Shown here in pieces: positions 17,060-25,866 of a stretch of 64,000 bases of DNA; within the stretch, counting starts at the first letter, position 1, and every line of letters starts with the position of its first letter. Source of the stretch: Muribaculaceae bacterium (GTDB lineage Bacteria; Bacteroidota; Bacteroidia; Bacteroidales; Muribaculaceae); assembly GCA_017555085.1 (NCBI GenBank), contig JAFZHD010000028.1, positions 1 to 64,000 of the forward strand, read 5' to 3'. Below the pieces are notes generated by a model. It was not told where the DNA came from. It searched no databases and saw only the letters and a program-made list of their open reading frames with translations. Both the position numbers and the translations under genes were made by a program.

Positions 17060-19588
17060 TTAACCACATTTAGAGGTTCCGCAAGCAGTACAGATGAGAC
17101 AACCTTCTTGGTAGATGAGGGTTTCTTGACCACAGTTGGGGCAAGTTTGTCCGTTGAGTTTTGTGCCGTTGGGCATGTATTTTTTGAGTGCGCGTTCAAC
17201 ACCCATTTTCCATGTGTTGATTGATTGGCTGTCGAGTTCGAGACTACCGATGAGTTTCAAAACTTGGTCGATGGGCATACCATAGCGCAATACGCCTGAA
17301 ATGAGTTTAGCATAGTTCCAATACTCGGGGTTGAACTTGTCAGACAAACCTTCGATTGTTGTCTTGTAACCGCGCTTGTTGATGAATTGGAAGTCATAGC
17401 GTTTGTTGCCGTTTTCGTCAATCGCTTTGATGATTTTACCGCGAGTAACCGATTTGGGGCAGAAGATACCGTCATCGTCGTCAGCAAGACCGGTGAAGAT
17501 TTCATAAGGAGTGCCGTCGATGAGACCGACAAATGCAATCCATTTTTCTTTGTTGTTTTGGAAACGAACAACGTCGGCGTCCAATTCGATGGGGCGTTTA
17601 GCCACATGAGGCTTGATTTCTTCGGGCGCGGCTTGTTTCTTTTCGAGCGAAACGAGAACGCCGGCACGAGAACCTTCGCGGTAAACTGTACATCCTTTGC
17701 AGCCTGATTTCCACGCTTCAACATAGAGTTTATTAACGAGTTCTTCACTAACATCGGCGGGGAGGTTGATGGTTACAGAAATTGAGTGGTCAACCCATTT
17801 TTGAACGCGACCTTGCATTTTCACTTTTTCAAGCCAGTCAACATCGTTAGAAGTTGCTTTGTTGTAGGGTGATTGAGCGATGAGGTCTTCAAGTTCTTCT
17901 TGTGTATAGTTTGCTTTAACCTGAATGTTATTAATCTTCATCCAAGTGAGGAACTTGGGATGGTAAACGATGTATTCTTCAAATGCGTCGCCCGATTCGT
18001 CAACGAAGTCAACACGGCAGTCGGTGTCGTTGGGGTTAACTTTGCGGCGGCGTTTGTAGATGGGAAGGAATACTGGCTCGATACCAGAAGTTGTTTGAGT
18101 CATAAGACTTGTTGTGCCGGTAGGAGCAATGGTGAGACAAGCGATGTTGCGACGGCCATATTTCACCATGTTTTCATACAACTCGGGAGATGCTTCGCGC
18201 AAACGGTTGATGAAAGGATTGTTCTTTTCGCGTTCGGCGTCAAAGATTTCAAATGCACCGCGTTCTTTTGCGAGTTCTACTGAAGAGCCGTAAGCGGCAA
18301 CAGCGAGGGTTTTGTGCACGAGTTCAGAGAAATCGGTTGCTTCGGCTGTGCCATATCGGAGACCGAGAGCAGCAAGCATATCGCCTTCGGCAGTTGTGCC
18401 TACACCTGTACGGCGGCCTTTGAGAGTTTTAGTTTTGATTTTGTTCCAAAGGTTGCGCTCAGTGTTCTTAACCTCTTCGGTTTCGGGGTCGCTATTAACT
18501 TTTGAAAGAATCTTGTCGATTTTTTCCATTTCAAGGTCGATGATGTCGTCCATGATGCGTTGTGCTTTGCCGACATGGGTCTTGAAAAGTTCAAAGTCAA
18601 ATGACGCCTTGGGGGTGAAGGGGTCTTTTACATAAGAGTAGAGGTTGATAGCCAAGAGGCGGCAACTGTCATAGGGACACAAGGGGATTTCACCGCAGGG
18701 ATTTGTAGAAATAGTGCGGAAGCCGAGGTCGGCATAGCAGTCAGGCACTGATTCGCGAGTGATAGTGTCCCAGAACAATACGCCAGGTTCGGCCGATTTC
18801 CATGCATTGTGAATGATTTTAGCCCACAATTCCGATGCGTTGATGCTTTTAGTGACATAGGGATTGTCAGAAACAACGGGATATTGTTGTGTGTATTCAG
18901 TGCCTTCGATAGCGGCTTTCATGAAGTCGTCGTCAATTCTCACCGATACATTTGCGCCGGTAACTTTGCCTTCGGCCATTTTTGCGTCGATGAACGATTC
19001 TGAATCGGGGTGTTTAATGCTTACAGAAAGCATCAACGCACCACGACGGCCGTCTTGTGCCACTTCGCGTGTAGAATTAGAGAAGCGTTCCATGAAGGGG
19101 ACAAGGCCGGTAGATGTAAGGGCCGAGTTCTTAACGGGAGAACCTTTGGGGCGGATGTGTGAAAGGTCGTGGCCAACACCGCCGCGGCGTTTCATGAGTT
19201 GTACCTGTTCTTCGTCAATCTTGATGATACCGCCATAAGAGTCGGGGTTGCCGTCAAGACCGATAACGAAGCAGTTTGACAAAGAGCCCACTTGGTGGTC
19301 GTTGCCGATACCTGACATGGGGCTACCTTGGGGTACGATGTATTTGAAGTTGCGCAAAAGATCGAAAACTTCTTCTTTGCTCATAGGAGCCGCATATTTT
19401 TGTTCAATGCGAGAGATTTCCGATGCTATGCGGTTGTGCATATCGTCGGGGGTCTGTTCATAGATGTTGCCGAACGAGTCTTTGAGGGCATATTTGCTCA
19501 CCCATACGCGAGCAGCCAACTCGTCGCCGCCAAAATAATTCAAAGAGGCGTTAAAAGCCTCCTCGTAAGAATAAGTTTTATTTTCCAC
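17060..19588 (-). CDS. nrdJ: Adenosylcobalamin-dependent (class II) ribonucleotide reductase
   Basis: Reduces ribonucleotides to deoxyribonucleotides using coenzyme B12 and no oxygen, a good fit for an anaerobe. At 842 aa it is in the family range. Visible motifs: PQGSPMSGIGNDHQVGSLSNCF near residue 88 (redox Cys), LMKRRGGVGHDLSHIRPKG near 130, the central NPCGEIPL loop near residue 290 (radical Cys), and APTGTTSLMTQTTSG near 490. The C-terminus has CPNCG...CLICTACG, the zinc or redox-active Cys region. The dependence on B12 links it with mutAB at the left edge. I looked for a cobalamin riboswitch in the 286 bases upstream and saw none; instead there are two copies of AAGTTTTCCAAAAC. Confidence 0.94.
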   Translation of the reverse strand: MENKTYSYEEAFNASLNYFGGDELAARVWVSKYALKDSFGNIYEQTPDDMHNRIASEISRIEQKYAAPMSKEEVFDLLRNFKYIVPQGSPMSGIGNDHQVGSLSNCFVIGLDGNPDSYGGIIKIDEEQVQLMKRRGGVGHDLSHIRPKGSPVKNSALTSTGLVPFMERFSNSTREVAQDGRRGALMLSVSIKHPDSESFIDAKMAEGKVTGANVSVRIDDDFMKAAIEGTEYTQQYPVVSDNPYVTKSINASELWAKIIHNAWKSAEPGVLFWDTITRESVPDCYADLGFRTISTNPCGEIPLCPYDSCRLLAINLYSYVKDPFTPKASFDFELFKTHVGKAQRIMDDIIDLEMEKIDKILSKVNSDPETEEVKNTERNLWNKIKTKTLKGRRTGVGTTAEGDMLAALGLRYGTAEATDFSELVHKTLAVAAYGSSVELAKERGAFEIFDAEREKNNPFINRLREASPELYENMVKYGRRNIACLTIAPTGTTSLMTQTTSGIEPVFLPIYKRRRKVNPNDTDCRVDFVDESGDAFEEYIVYHPKFLTWMKINNIQVKANYTQEELEDLIAQSPYNKATSNDVDWLEKVKMQGRVQKWVDHSISVTINLPADVSEELVNKLYVEAWKSGCKGCTVYREGSRAGVLVSLEKKQAAPEEIKPHVAKRPIELDADVVRFQNNKEKWIAFVGLIDGTPYEIFTGLADDDDGIFCPKSVTRGKIIKAIDENGNKRYDFQFINKRGYKTTIEGLSDKFNPEYWNYAKLISGVLRYGMPIDQVLKLIGSLELDSQSINTWKMGVERALKKYMPNGTKLNGQTCPNCGQETLIYQEGCLICTACGTSKCG

Positions 19589-19719
19589 GATAGGTTATGT
19601 TTAATGTTTTTAGTGTGCTGAAAAGAAAAGTTTTAGTCAAAAGAATTTTTGACGATGCAAAGTTTGTGAAAATATTTGATGTACACAAATTATTTGCTCA
19701 AAAAAATTGAAATGTTTAT

Positions 19720-19798
19720 AAGTTTTCCAAAACTAAAAGTCAAAACATTGAAAGATAGATGATTAAGATTTTTGAAAAATCAAAAAGTTTTCCAAAAC
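19720..19798. promoter_or_regulatory. Paired palindromic sites, possible operators
   Basis: AAGTTTTCCAAAAC occurs at 19720-19733 and again at 19785-19798, 65 bases apart, or about six helical turns. Each has GTTTT/AAAAC arms around CC. They lie between the divergent nrdJ and nitroreductase genes and could bind one regulator at both. No known operator is matched. Confidence 0.35.
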
Positions 19799-19818
19799 GA
19801 AAAATTTGCGAAAATTAG

Positions 19819-19850
19819 ATTGCTTGTTTGCTTTTTGTTTTGTAATTTTG
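19819..19850 (+). promoter_or_regulatory. Promoter of the nitroreductase gene
   Basis: ATTG at 19819-19822, 20 bases, TAATTTTG at 19843-19850, with the ATG at 19875. An AAGGAA just before the start codon is one of the few Shine-Dalgarno-like sequences in the window. Confidence 0.55.
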
Positions 19851-19874
19851 TGTGAGTAAAATTTAATAAGGAAA

Positions 19875-20633
19875 ATGGAACAAATGGGATATTTTAAAAA
19901 TCGTCGCACTGTGAGAAAATATACATCGCAAGCGGTGTCTGACGAGTTGTTGGCAGAGTTGATTGAAGCGGCTTCGCAAGCGCCCACAACAGGCAATATG
20001 CAGTTGTATAGTGTGGTTGTCACACGCTCGGAAGAGGGTAAGGCAGCTCTCGCGCCATCGCATTTCAACCAACCGACTGTGAAGGGTTGTAGTGTGGTGC
20101 TTACTTTTTGTGCCGATTTCAATCGATTTGTCAAATGGTGTGAGGCGAGCAATGCGCAACCTGGATATGATAACTTCCAATCGTTCATGACTGCGGTGCT
20201 TGATGTGTCTTTGTTTGCGCAACAGTTCTGTACAATTGCCGAAATGCACGGTCTTGGCTGTTGCTATCTTGGCACGACTACCTATAACGCGCCACAAATT
20301 GCCGAGGCTTTGGGTTTGCCTGAAAGGGTTGTCCCTGTTACGACTCTCACGGTCGGATATCCCGACGGCGAATCTCCGTTGAGCGACCGCATCCCGGTTG
20401 AGGGTATTATTCACTTTGAAAAATATGCCGATTATACGGCGGAAAGTGTGAAGTCATTGTATGCCGAAAAAGAGGCTCGCGAAGATAGTCGGCGCTTTGT
20501 CGCCGAAAATGGCAAGGAGTCGTTGGCTCAAGTGTTTACCGATGTGCGTTACACCCGTCAGGCAAACGAGCATTTCTCAAAAGTATATCGCGATTTTATT
20601 GAGTCAAAAGGCTTTGCCTTTCCCGAAAAGTAA
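19875..20633 (+). CDS. Nitroreductase-family flavoprotein
   Basis: A 252-aa FMN-dependent NAD(P)H oxidoreductase of the NfsA/nitroreductase fold. The N-terminal NRRTVRKYTSQ motif binds the FMN phosphate, AASQAPTTGNMQ at about 34-45 is the second flavin contact, and GLGCCYLG near residue 126 is the conserved glycine-rich segment. Members reduce nitro compounds, quinones or flavins; the substrate here is unknown. The C-terminal 50 residues are charged and helical. It is a single gene, divergent from nrdJ, closed by a strong terminator shared with the convergent dnaA. Confidence 0.88.
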   Translation: MEQMGYFKNRRTVRKYTSQAVSDELLAELIEAASQAPTTGNMQLYSVVVTRSEEGKAALAPSHFNQPTVKGCSVVLTFCADFNRFVKWCEASNAQPGYDNFQSFMTAVLDVSLFAQQFCTIAEMHGLGCCYLGTTTYNAPQIAEALGLPERVVPVTTLTVGYPDGESPLSDRIPVEGIIHFEKYADYTAESVKSLYAEKEAREDSRRFVAENGKESLAQVFTDVRYTRQANEHFSKVYRDFIESKGFAFPEK

Positions 20634-20657
20634 AAGATATTAATGGTCTGATAAATG

Positions 20658-20693
20658 AAAACAGCCTGAAACCAATCGGTTTCAGGCTGTTTT
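20658..20693. terminator. Bidirectional terminator between nitroreductase and dnaA
   Basis: A perfect 16-bp stem, AAAACAGCCTGAAACC (20658-20673) with 20678-20693, and a 4-base loop. A/T runs at both ends allow use in both directions, between the stops at 20633 and 20710. Confidence 0.92.
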
Positions 20694-20709
20694 GCATGAT
20701 AATTGTGAA

Positions 20710-22098
20710 TTATGAGAGTAATGAACTTTCGATTGCTGCAACATCTTCTTGGAGCTGTTTTTCAAGCGGCAAGCGTTCTTCAATGTTTTTGCAAGCATAT
20801 AAAACGGTCGCGTGTGTGCGCGAAAGGCGAGTGCCGATGGCAGTGAGGAGCATTTTTGCATGCTTTTTGGCCATGTACATCACCATTTGTCGCGCATCGG
20901 AGATTTCGCGTTTGCGCGATTTTGTGAAGATTTGGTCGGGCTCGATTTTGTAATATGCGCAAACCTCGTTGAGAACCATCTCAAAGTTGATTTGTTTGCG
21001 TGTTGATTTCACCGCATTTGCAAGGACGGTGCGCGCGAGGTCGATAGTAACGCTTTGGTTGAGTATTGTTGCGTGGGCCATGAGTGACACAACGATGCCT
21101 TCGAGTACACGGATGTTGTCAGTGACATTTTGTGCAATGTATTCAAGCACATCTTCGGGGATGCTGAGACCGTCTTGTTCGGCCTTTTGCATGAGAACCT
21201 CTTTGCGGAGTTCGTAGTCGGGGCGGCAAAGTTCGGCTGTCATGCCCCATTTGAAGCGTGAGAGCAAGCGGGCTTCCATGCCTTCCATTTCCGCTGGGCA
21301 ACAATCGCTTGTGAGGATGAGCTGCTTTTGGTTTTGGTGCAAGTGGTTGAAGATGTGGAAGAATGTATTTTGTGTCTGCGTTTTGCCGATAAGGTCTTGG
21401 ATGTCATCAATGATGAGTGCATCGATGCTTTGGTAGAAGTTGATGAATTCGTTGACTTGTTTGCGGCATACAGCAGCAGTGTATTGGCTTTCAAATAAGC
21501 GGGCAGTAACATAGAGCACGCGGCTTTGGGGCATTGATTCCTTGATGCCGATACCGATTGCTTGTATAAGGTGGGTTTTGCCCACACCGGTGTTACCGTG
21601 TATGAATAAGGGGTTGAATGTTTTTTGCTTGGGGTCATCAGCAATGGACTTGCCGATGGCGTAGGCAATGCGGTTGCTCATGCTCTCGCAGTAATTCTCG
21701 AAGTTATAGCGCGGATTAAGTTGAGAATCAATGTCTTCATTAGGAACTGACTGGAATGGGTTAGCCGATGCTCCTGTGCGTGGAGCGGCCGCTTGGCTTG
21801 TGTGTGTGCTGCGGATTTTTACCGAAGTGTCAGGTTGGTCGCCGATTTGGTTGAATTTGTAGAGCAATTTAGTGAGATTGCCGCCATACACGCGATTAAT
21901 CGCCTTGCAGAGAAGTTCTCCAAAGCGTGTTTCGATGTGCTCCTTGAAATATTGAGAGGGTATTTCAAGGATAAGCACACCTTCGTCGAAGCTGACAGAG
22001 GTGATTGGCTTAAACCAGGCGTCGTATTGTTCGGGCGAAATGTTGTCTTTGATGATTGAAAGACACTTTTCCCAAAGTTGCGAGTGAGTTAATTCCAT
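20710..22098 (-). CDS. dnaA: Chromosomal replication initiator DnaA
   Basis: AAA+ ATPase that binds DnaA boxes and opens the replication origin. 462 aa, usual length. The N-terminal domain I carries WFKPITSVSFDEGVLILEIP. Walker A HGNTGVGKTH is near residue 167 and the Walker B segment ALIIDDIQDL near 230. The C-terminal domain IV has the DNA-binding helix-turn-helix signature ISDARQMVMYMAKKHAKMLL, with RLSRTHATVLYACKNIE after it. It is not next to dnaN or recF, and I see no cluster of TTATCCACA-type boxes in the flanking gaps, so the origin is probably elsewhere. Confidence 0.97.
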   Translation of the reverse strand: MELTHSQLWEKCLSIIKDNISPEQYDAWFKPITSVSFDEGVLILEIPSQYFKEHIETRFGELLCKAINRVYGGNLTKLLYKFNQIGDQPDTSVKIRSTHTSQAAAPRTGASANPFQSVPNEDIDSQLNPRYNFENYCESMSNRIAYAIGKSIADDPKQKTFNPLFIHGNTGVGKTHLIQAIGIGIKESMPQSRVLYVTARLFESQYTAAVCRKQVNEFINFYQSIDALIIDDIQDLIGKTQTQNTFFHIFNHLHQNQKQLILTSDCCPAEMEGMEARLLSRFKWGMTAELCRPDYELRKEVLMQKAEQDGLSIPEDVLEYIAQNVTDNIRVLEGIVVSLMAHATILNQSVTIDLARTVLANAVKSTRKQINFEMVLNEVCAYYKIEPDQIFTKSRKREISDARQMVMYMAKKHAKMLLTAIGTRLSRTHATVLYACKNIEERLPLEKQLQEDVAAIESSLLS

Positions 22099-22438
22099 TT
22101 ATTTATTGATTCTTAAGGCTAAAACTTTTCAGTACAAAATTAACACTAAAAATGTTGAAAAACAAAGTGGAAAATATTTGCAAAATTAGATTAAGTCGCA
22201 ACTATACTGAAAAACAGCTATTTAGGTGATGTGTGTTTTGTTTGTTAAATTAATGCTTTACAAAACAATCGTAATTAGCATATATATAGTTGGTTATGTG
22301 TGATATTGTTGCATCTATTGAATGCTTGAATAATTATTGTCTGGAATAAAAGAGGCTGATAAATATGGGGTTTGGAGCATTCCCGGCTATTTATCAGCCC
22401 TATGTAGTTATTTGGAATGATTCTAAATAACTCCTATT
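22099..22438. other. 340-bp intergenic region upstream of dnaA
   Basis: AT-rich and without an ORF. The part next to dnaA should hold its promoter, but I could not pick a convincing -33/-7 pair. The part next to 22439 holds two hairpins, 22354-22399 and 22406-22432, that probably terminate the mlaD-like transcript. No DnaA-box cluster seen. Confidence 0.55.
22354..22399 (-). terminator. Hairpin downstream of the MCE gene
   Basis: Perfect 12-bp stem GGCTGATAAATA / TATTTATCAGCC with a 22-base loop. On the minus strand it is followed by CTCTTTTATT. A second 13-bp hairpin (22406-22418 with 22420-22432, one G-T pair) lies between it and the stop codon. Confidence 0.55.
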
Positions 22439-23338
22439 TTAGAGTAATTTTACATTAATGTAGCGTTTAGGGTTCTTCTTGATGTCGATGAATAGCGAGT
22501 CAAGGCTCTTAACTGTTCCGTTGATGTTGTCGTGGAGCTTTGTGTCGTTGAGGAGCAAGCCGAGTGAAGAGTCGCTACCGTTGAGCTTGTCGGTGAGATC
22601 TTTGGCGTTTGCTACGACGGAATTGAGGTTGTTGAGCGTTGAATCAAGAGGAGCGTTGTTGAGTTCCTGTGTGATGTCGTTAAGGTTGTTTGAGATGCCT
22701 TTGAGGTTGTCGGCGATAACTGCAACATTGCCCATGGCGGGAGAGAGTGTCTTTGACATTTGTGTCAACTGTTGGCTTGTGGCTTCGAGGTTAGCGGTGA
22801 TGTTGTCGAGACGGCGTACCGAGTTTTTCAATGCGGGGTCGCTGACAATAGAGTTGATTGAAGTGAGCAATGAGTCTATTTTGGGCATGATGCTGCCGAC
22901 TGCGGGCATGATGTCGTTAGCAACGGCGTCCATGAGTCCGCTTGGTGTGCTGCCTTTGATTTTTTCGCCTATCTCAATGAAATTTTGGTTGTCGGCGAGA
23001 ACGAGGTCGATAGATGCAGCGCCAAGCAAATCAACGCAAAGGAGGGCTTCGCTACCTTCGGGGATACGCATCTTTTTGTCAAGACTGAGTTCAACTAGCA
23101 CATGGCCGGGGTTGTCATATTCATATTCCATGTCGCGCACGATGCCGACTGTGAAGCCGTTAAGTTTCACGGGCGATGCGATTGTCAATCCGGCAACATT
23201 GGTATAAGACGCATAGTAGTAGTTAGCGGGCTTGAAAAGGTTGATGCCTTTAAGGAAGTTGATGCCGAAAAACAAGATGAGTAGGGCTGCTAATACGGTG
23301 ACACCAATAATCACCTCTTTTGAGAATTTCTTTTTCAT
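22439..23338 (-). CDS. MCE-family (MlaD-like) lipid-transport substrate-binding protein
   Basis: A 299-aa protein with one N-terminal membrane helix (residues about 10-30), then an MCE domain (about 38-115, with the conserved VKLNGFTVGIV stretch) and a long helical C-terminal part rich in Asn, Leu and Asp. MlaD-type proteins sit in the inner membrane, form hexameric rings and carry phospholipids between membranes with an MlaFE ABC transporter. No mlaE or mlaF is next to it here, so the transporter partner must be elsewhere. It lies just downstream of the amidase on the same strand, with a 42-base gap, so both may be one envelope-maintenance operon. Confidence 0.9.
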   Translation of the reverse strand: MKKKFSKEVIIGVTVLAALLILFFGINFLKGINLFKPANYYYASYTNVAGLTIASPVKLNGFTVGIVRDMEYEYDNPGHVLVELSLDKKMRIPEGSEALLCVDLLGAASIDLVLADNQNFIEIGEKIKGSTPSGLMDAVANDIMPAVGSIMPKIDSLLTSINSIVSDPALKNSVRRLDNITANLEATSQQLTQMSKTLSPAMGNVAVIADNLKGISNNLNDITQELNNAPLDSTLNNLNSVVANAKDLTDKLNGSDSSLGLLLNDTKLHDNINGTVKSLDSLFIDIKKNPKRYINVKLL

Positions 23339-23380
23339 TTTATTGTTAATGTTATTTGTTTCTATATAATAATGTGTAAT

Positions 23381-24463
23381 TTATTTTATTCGTTTGCCGT
23401 TGACGGTGGTGATGATAAATGCCTCGGGATATTGCTTTTTTGCTACTTTGAGCATCTGTAATGCTTTGTCCCATGACGATGTATTGCCGTAGGTATACTT
23501 GTATGTGCCGTTGTCAACATAATAGTCGATGCCGTCAAGTCGTTTCAAGCGTTTGTCTGATGCTTTGAGCGGAGTTGCTGATGACAATATCTGTATCTTG
23601 TATATTTTTATGTCGCTGACTGCTTGGTCTGGTTGGTCGGCAGCGGTAGAGTCAACGGCTGCAACAACCGAGTCAAGACGGTCGTGTTTCTTTTTGTATT
23701 GCACAAAGGCGTTGTAGATAGCCTTGGCGAGTTGCTTTTGTCCCTTTGCTGAGTTGAGATATGTCTCTTGCGTGGGGTTGCATATAAAGTCGAGTTCAAC
23801 CAAAACGCTTGGCATGCTTGTGGCGGCAAGGACAAGAAATCCGGCTTGTCTCACTCCGCGGTCTTTGCGGCCAGCGGTTTTGATAAACTCGTCTTGAATG
23901 TGGCTTGCAAAGTCGATGCTTTGTTGCAAGTGGGTGTCCTGGTTGAGTTCGAAAATGATGTACGACTCCGAAGAGTTAGGGTCAAAGCCGCTGTATGTGG
24001 TAGAATAGTCCTCTTCGAGTTCTATAACCGAGTTTTCGCGCTTGGCGACTTCAAGGTTTTCGTCAGTGCGGTGCAATCCGAGTGTGTAAACCGATGCGCC
24101 TGCTATTGTCGTGCGATTTTTCGCCTTTTTGTCGATAGAGTTGACATGGATAGAGATGAACAGATTGCCGGCTGCTTTGTTGGCAATGTCGGCGCGTTCC
24201 TGCAATGTGAGATATTTGTCGGTCGAGCGGGTGTAGATCACTTTCACACCGTCAATGTTTTCGTCTATCATTTGTCCGAGCAGTTTTGCAACCGATAGGT
24301 TGATGTCTTTTTCCTTGGCGATTTCGCCGCTCGCACCTTGGTCGCGGCCGCCATGTCCGGCATCGATTACGACAACAAAGTCCTTGGCAAAAGCCTGTGT
24401 GGGCATTGCCAAAACGACCGAAATCGCGCAAAGAAGCATTATATGTAGGACAGATAACCGCAT
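23381..24463 (-). CDS. N-acetylmuramoyl-L-alanine amidase
   Basis: Periplasmic zinc amidase (Amidase_3) that cleaves the lactyl-amide bond between MurNAc and the stem peptide, usually during cell separation. 360 aa with a signal peptide (about residues 1-26, ending QAFA). Catalytic features: VVIDAGHGGRDQGASG (zinc His), the KEKDINLSVAK segment (zinc Glu), LFISIHVNSI (zinc His) and VLVELDFICN (catalytic Glu). The C-terminal 80 residues (IYKIQILSSATPL...) look like a SPOR-type peptidoglycan-binding domain, frequent in Bacteroidetes amidases. Likely co-transcribed with the MCE gene. Confidence 0.92.
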   Translation of the reverse strand: MRLSVLHIMLLCAISVVLAMPTQAFAKDFVVVIDAGHGGRDQGASGEIAKEKDINLSVAKLLGQMIDENIDGVKVIYTRSTDKYLTLQERADIANKAAGNLFISIHVNSIDKKAKNRTTIAGASVYTLGLHRTDENLEVAKRENSVIELEEDYSTTYSGFDPNSSESYIIFELNQDTHLQQSIDFASHIQDEFIKTAGRKDRGVRQAGFLVLAATSMPSVLVELDFICNPTQETYLNSAKGQKQLAKAIYNAFVQYKKKHDRLDSVVAAVDSTAADQPDQAVSDIKIYKIQILSSATPLKASDKRLKRLDGIDYYVDNGTYKYTYGNTSSWDKALQMLKVAKKQYPEAFIITTVNGKRIK

Positions 24464-24660
24464 AGATATTGATAATTTACTGCAAATTTACGAATTTATG
24501 GATGAATTATGACTACCCAAAACGATTTTTATAATTAATAATGTGTAGAATGTGGCATTTTAGACAATAAATAAGGCGAAATGTAGAATGAAAAGGGCAT
24601 ATAAAGCAATTTTTGACGGTTGTTTTATATTAAAACAATGAGATTTTGCGTTTGATTAGT

Positions 24661-25647
24661 ATGAAGAAAAAAGTTTTTGGATTTAGCGTAATGATGTCGC
24701 TCGTTTTTGCGGTGGCGTTTTTGTCTTGTGGCGATAAAAGTTGTGGCAAGATGCCGATTGCGCGTCTTGACAAGGTGGTATGTGGCTATGTCGATGCTGA
24801 GACTGTCGAGCGAGAAAATATAAAAGCGGAATATGGCGATGCGATTGATGTATGGTGTCGTTTGATGGGTTATGAGTCAGCCGATGACTCGGTGTTGATG
24901 CAGATGTCGCAGTCACGGGCAATGGAGGTTTTTGCGCCTGATGTGCGTGAGCGGTTCACTGCTATTGATTCGATTTCGGAGGTTCTATTTTCGCTTGAAG
25001 AAAATGTTGGCAAAATTTTGAAAGATAGTGTTGAACGAAAATACTATTCCGTAATATCGCCATACACTCAGTCGGTGTATTTGGCCGATTTGATGGTGTT
25101 TGTTGCATTGAACCATTATCTTGGTAGTGACTATAAAGGTTATGGCTATTTTGAGCAATATCAGCGAGTGACAAAGACACCGCAACACTTGCCCTATGAT
25201 GTTGCCGAGGCGATTATATCAACCCGATTTCCGTTTGAGGCGAGTGAGTCAAGCACAGTGCTGAATGCTTTGCTTTATAATGGTGCTGTGCTTGCTACTA
25301 TTGAAGCAATTGTGCCTGATGCCCATATCGCAGAGGCTATGGGTTATAGTGCCGAGCAAATGGAGTGGCTTGACCAAAACGAGCCTATGGCATGGGATGC
25401 AATTATAACCAAGCGATTGCTTTATTCAAGTTCGTTGGGTGATGTCGACCGCTTGACACGGCCTGCTCCGTCAACGACTATTGTGCATCAGCAGTCGCCC
25501 GGTAGATTGGGCCGATATATCGGTTATAAGATAGTGAAGAGTTTTATAAAAAATAACGGTGAGTGTGACTATGTGAAGCTGCTGCAACCATCGTTTTATA
25601 ATGATAATCAATCGCTCATTTTATCGGGGTATAATGGCGGAAAATAG
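24661..25647 (+). CDS. GldB-like lipoprotein
   Basis: A 328-aa lipoprotein whose central segments (LNHYLGSDYKGYGYFEQYQ, then AIISTRFPFE and ALLYNGAVLATIEAIVPD) match the GldB family as I know it. GldB was found as a gliding-motility lipoprotein in Flavobacterium, but non-gliding Bacteroidales keep homologues of unclear role. The signal peptide ends FAVAFLSC, with Cys as the lipidation site. I chose the ATG at 24661 because an upstream in-frame start at 24646 would add residues before a well-formed signal. It is followed after 219 bases by the thioredoxin-fold gene. No gldC or other gld genes nearby. Confidence 0.75.
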   Translation: MKKKVFGFSVMMSLVFAVAFLSCGDKSCGKMPIARLDKVVCGYVDAETVERENIKAEYGDAIDVWCRLMGYESADDSVLMQMSQSRAMEVFAPDVRERFTAIDSISEVLFSLEENVGKILKDSVERKYYSVISPYTQSVYLADLMVFVALNHYLGSDYKGYGYFEQYQRVTKTPQHLPYDVAEAIISTRFPFEASESSTVLNALLYNGAVLATIEAIVPDAHIAEAMGYSAEQMEWLDQNEPMAWDAIITKRLLYSSSLGDVDRLTRPAPSTTIVHQQSPGRLGRYIGYKIVKSFIKNNGECDYVKLLQPSFYNDNQSLILSGYNGGK

Positions 25648-25866
25648 TCGGGAAAACGTCTAAAATGTGTTGTAAAACATATTCTTTGCAATTTTTAACA
25701 AATATCCTTAAGTCCGCATTATAAGGGCGTTTAGGAGGGGTGTGAATGTCTAAAATGGTGACTGTGAGCGCTGTTGATTTTGACACATGGGAAAATATGC
25801 GTAACTTTGCAGCGATATTTAAGACCGACCACCATATCGGTCGTAGTATTAACCAAACATCACAGA

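Noticed and set aside
19589..19874. Cobalamin riboswitch upstream of nrdJ
   Set aside because: I found no B12-box-like sequence or the expected stem arrangement in this AT-rich gap.
22099..22438. Replication origin next to dnaA
   Set aside because: No cluster of DnaA boxes or AT-rich 13-mer array; dnaN and recF are absent nearby.
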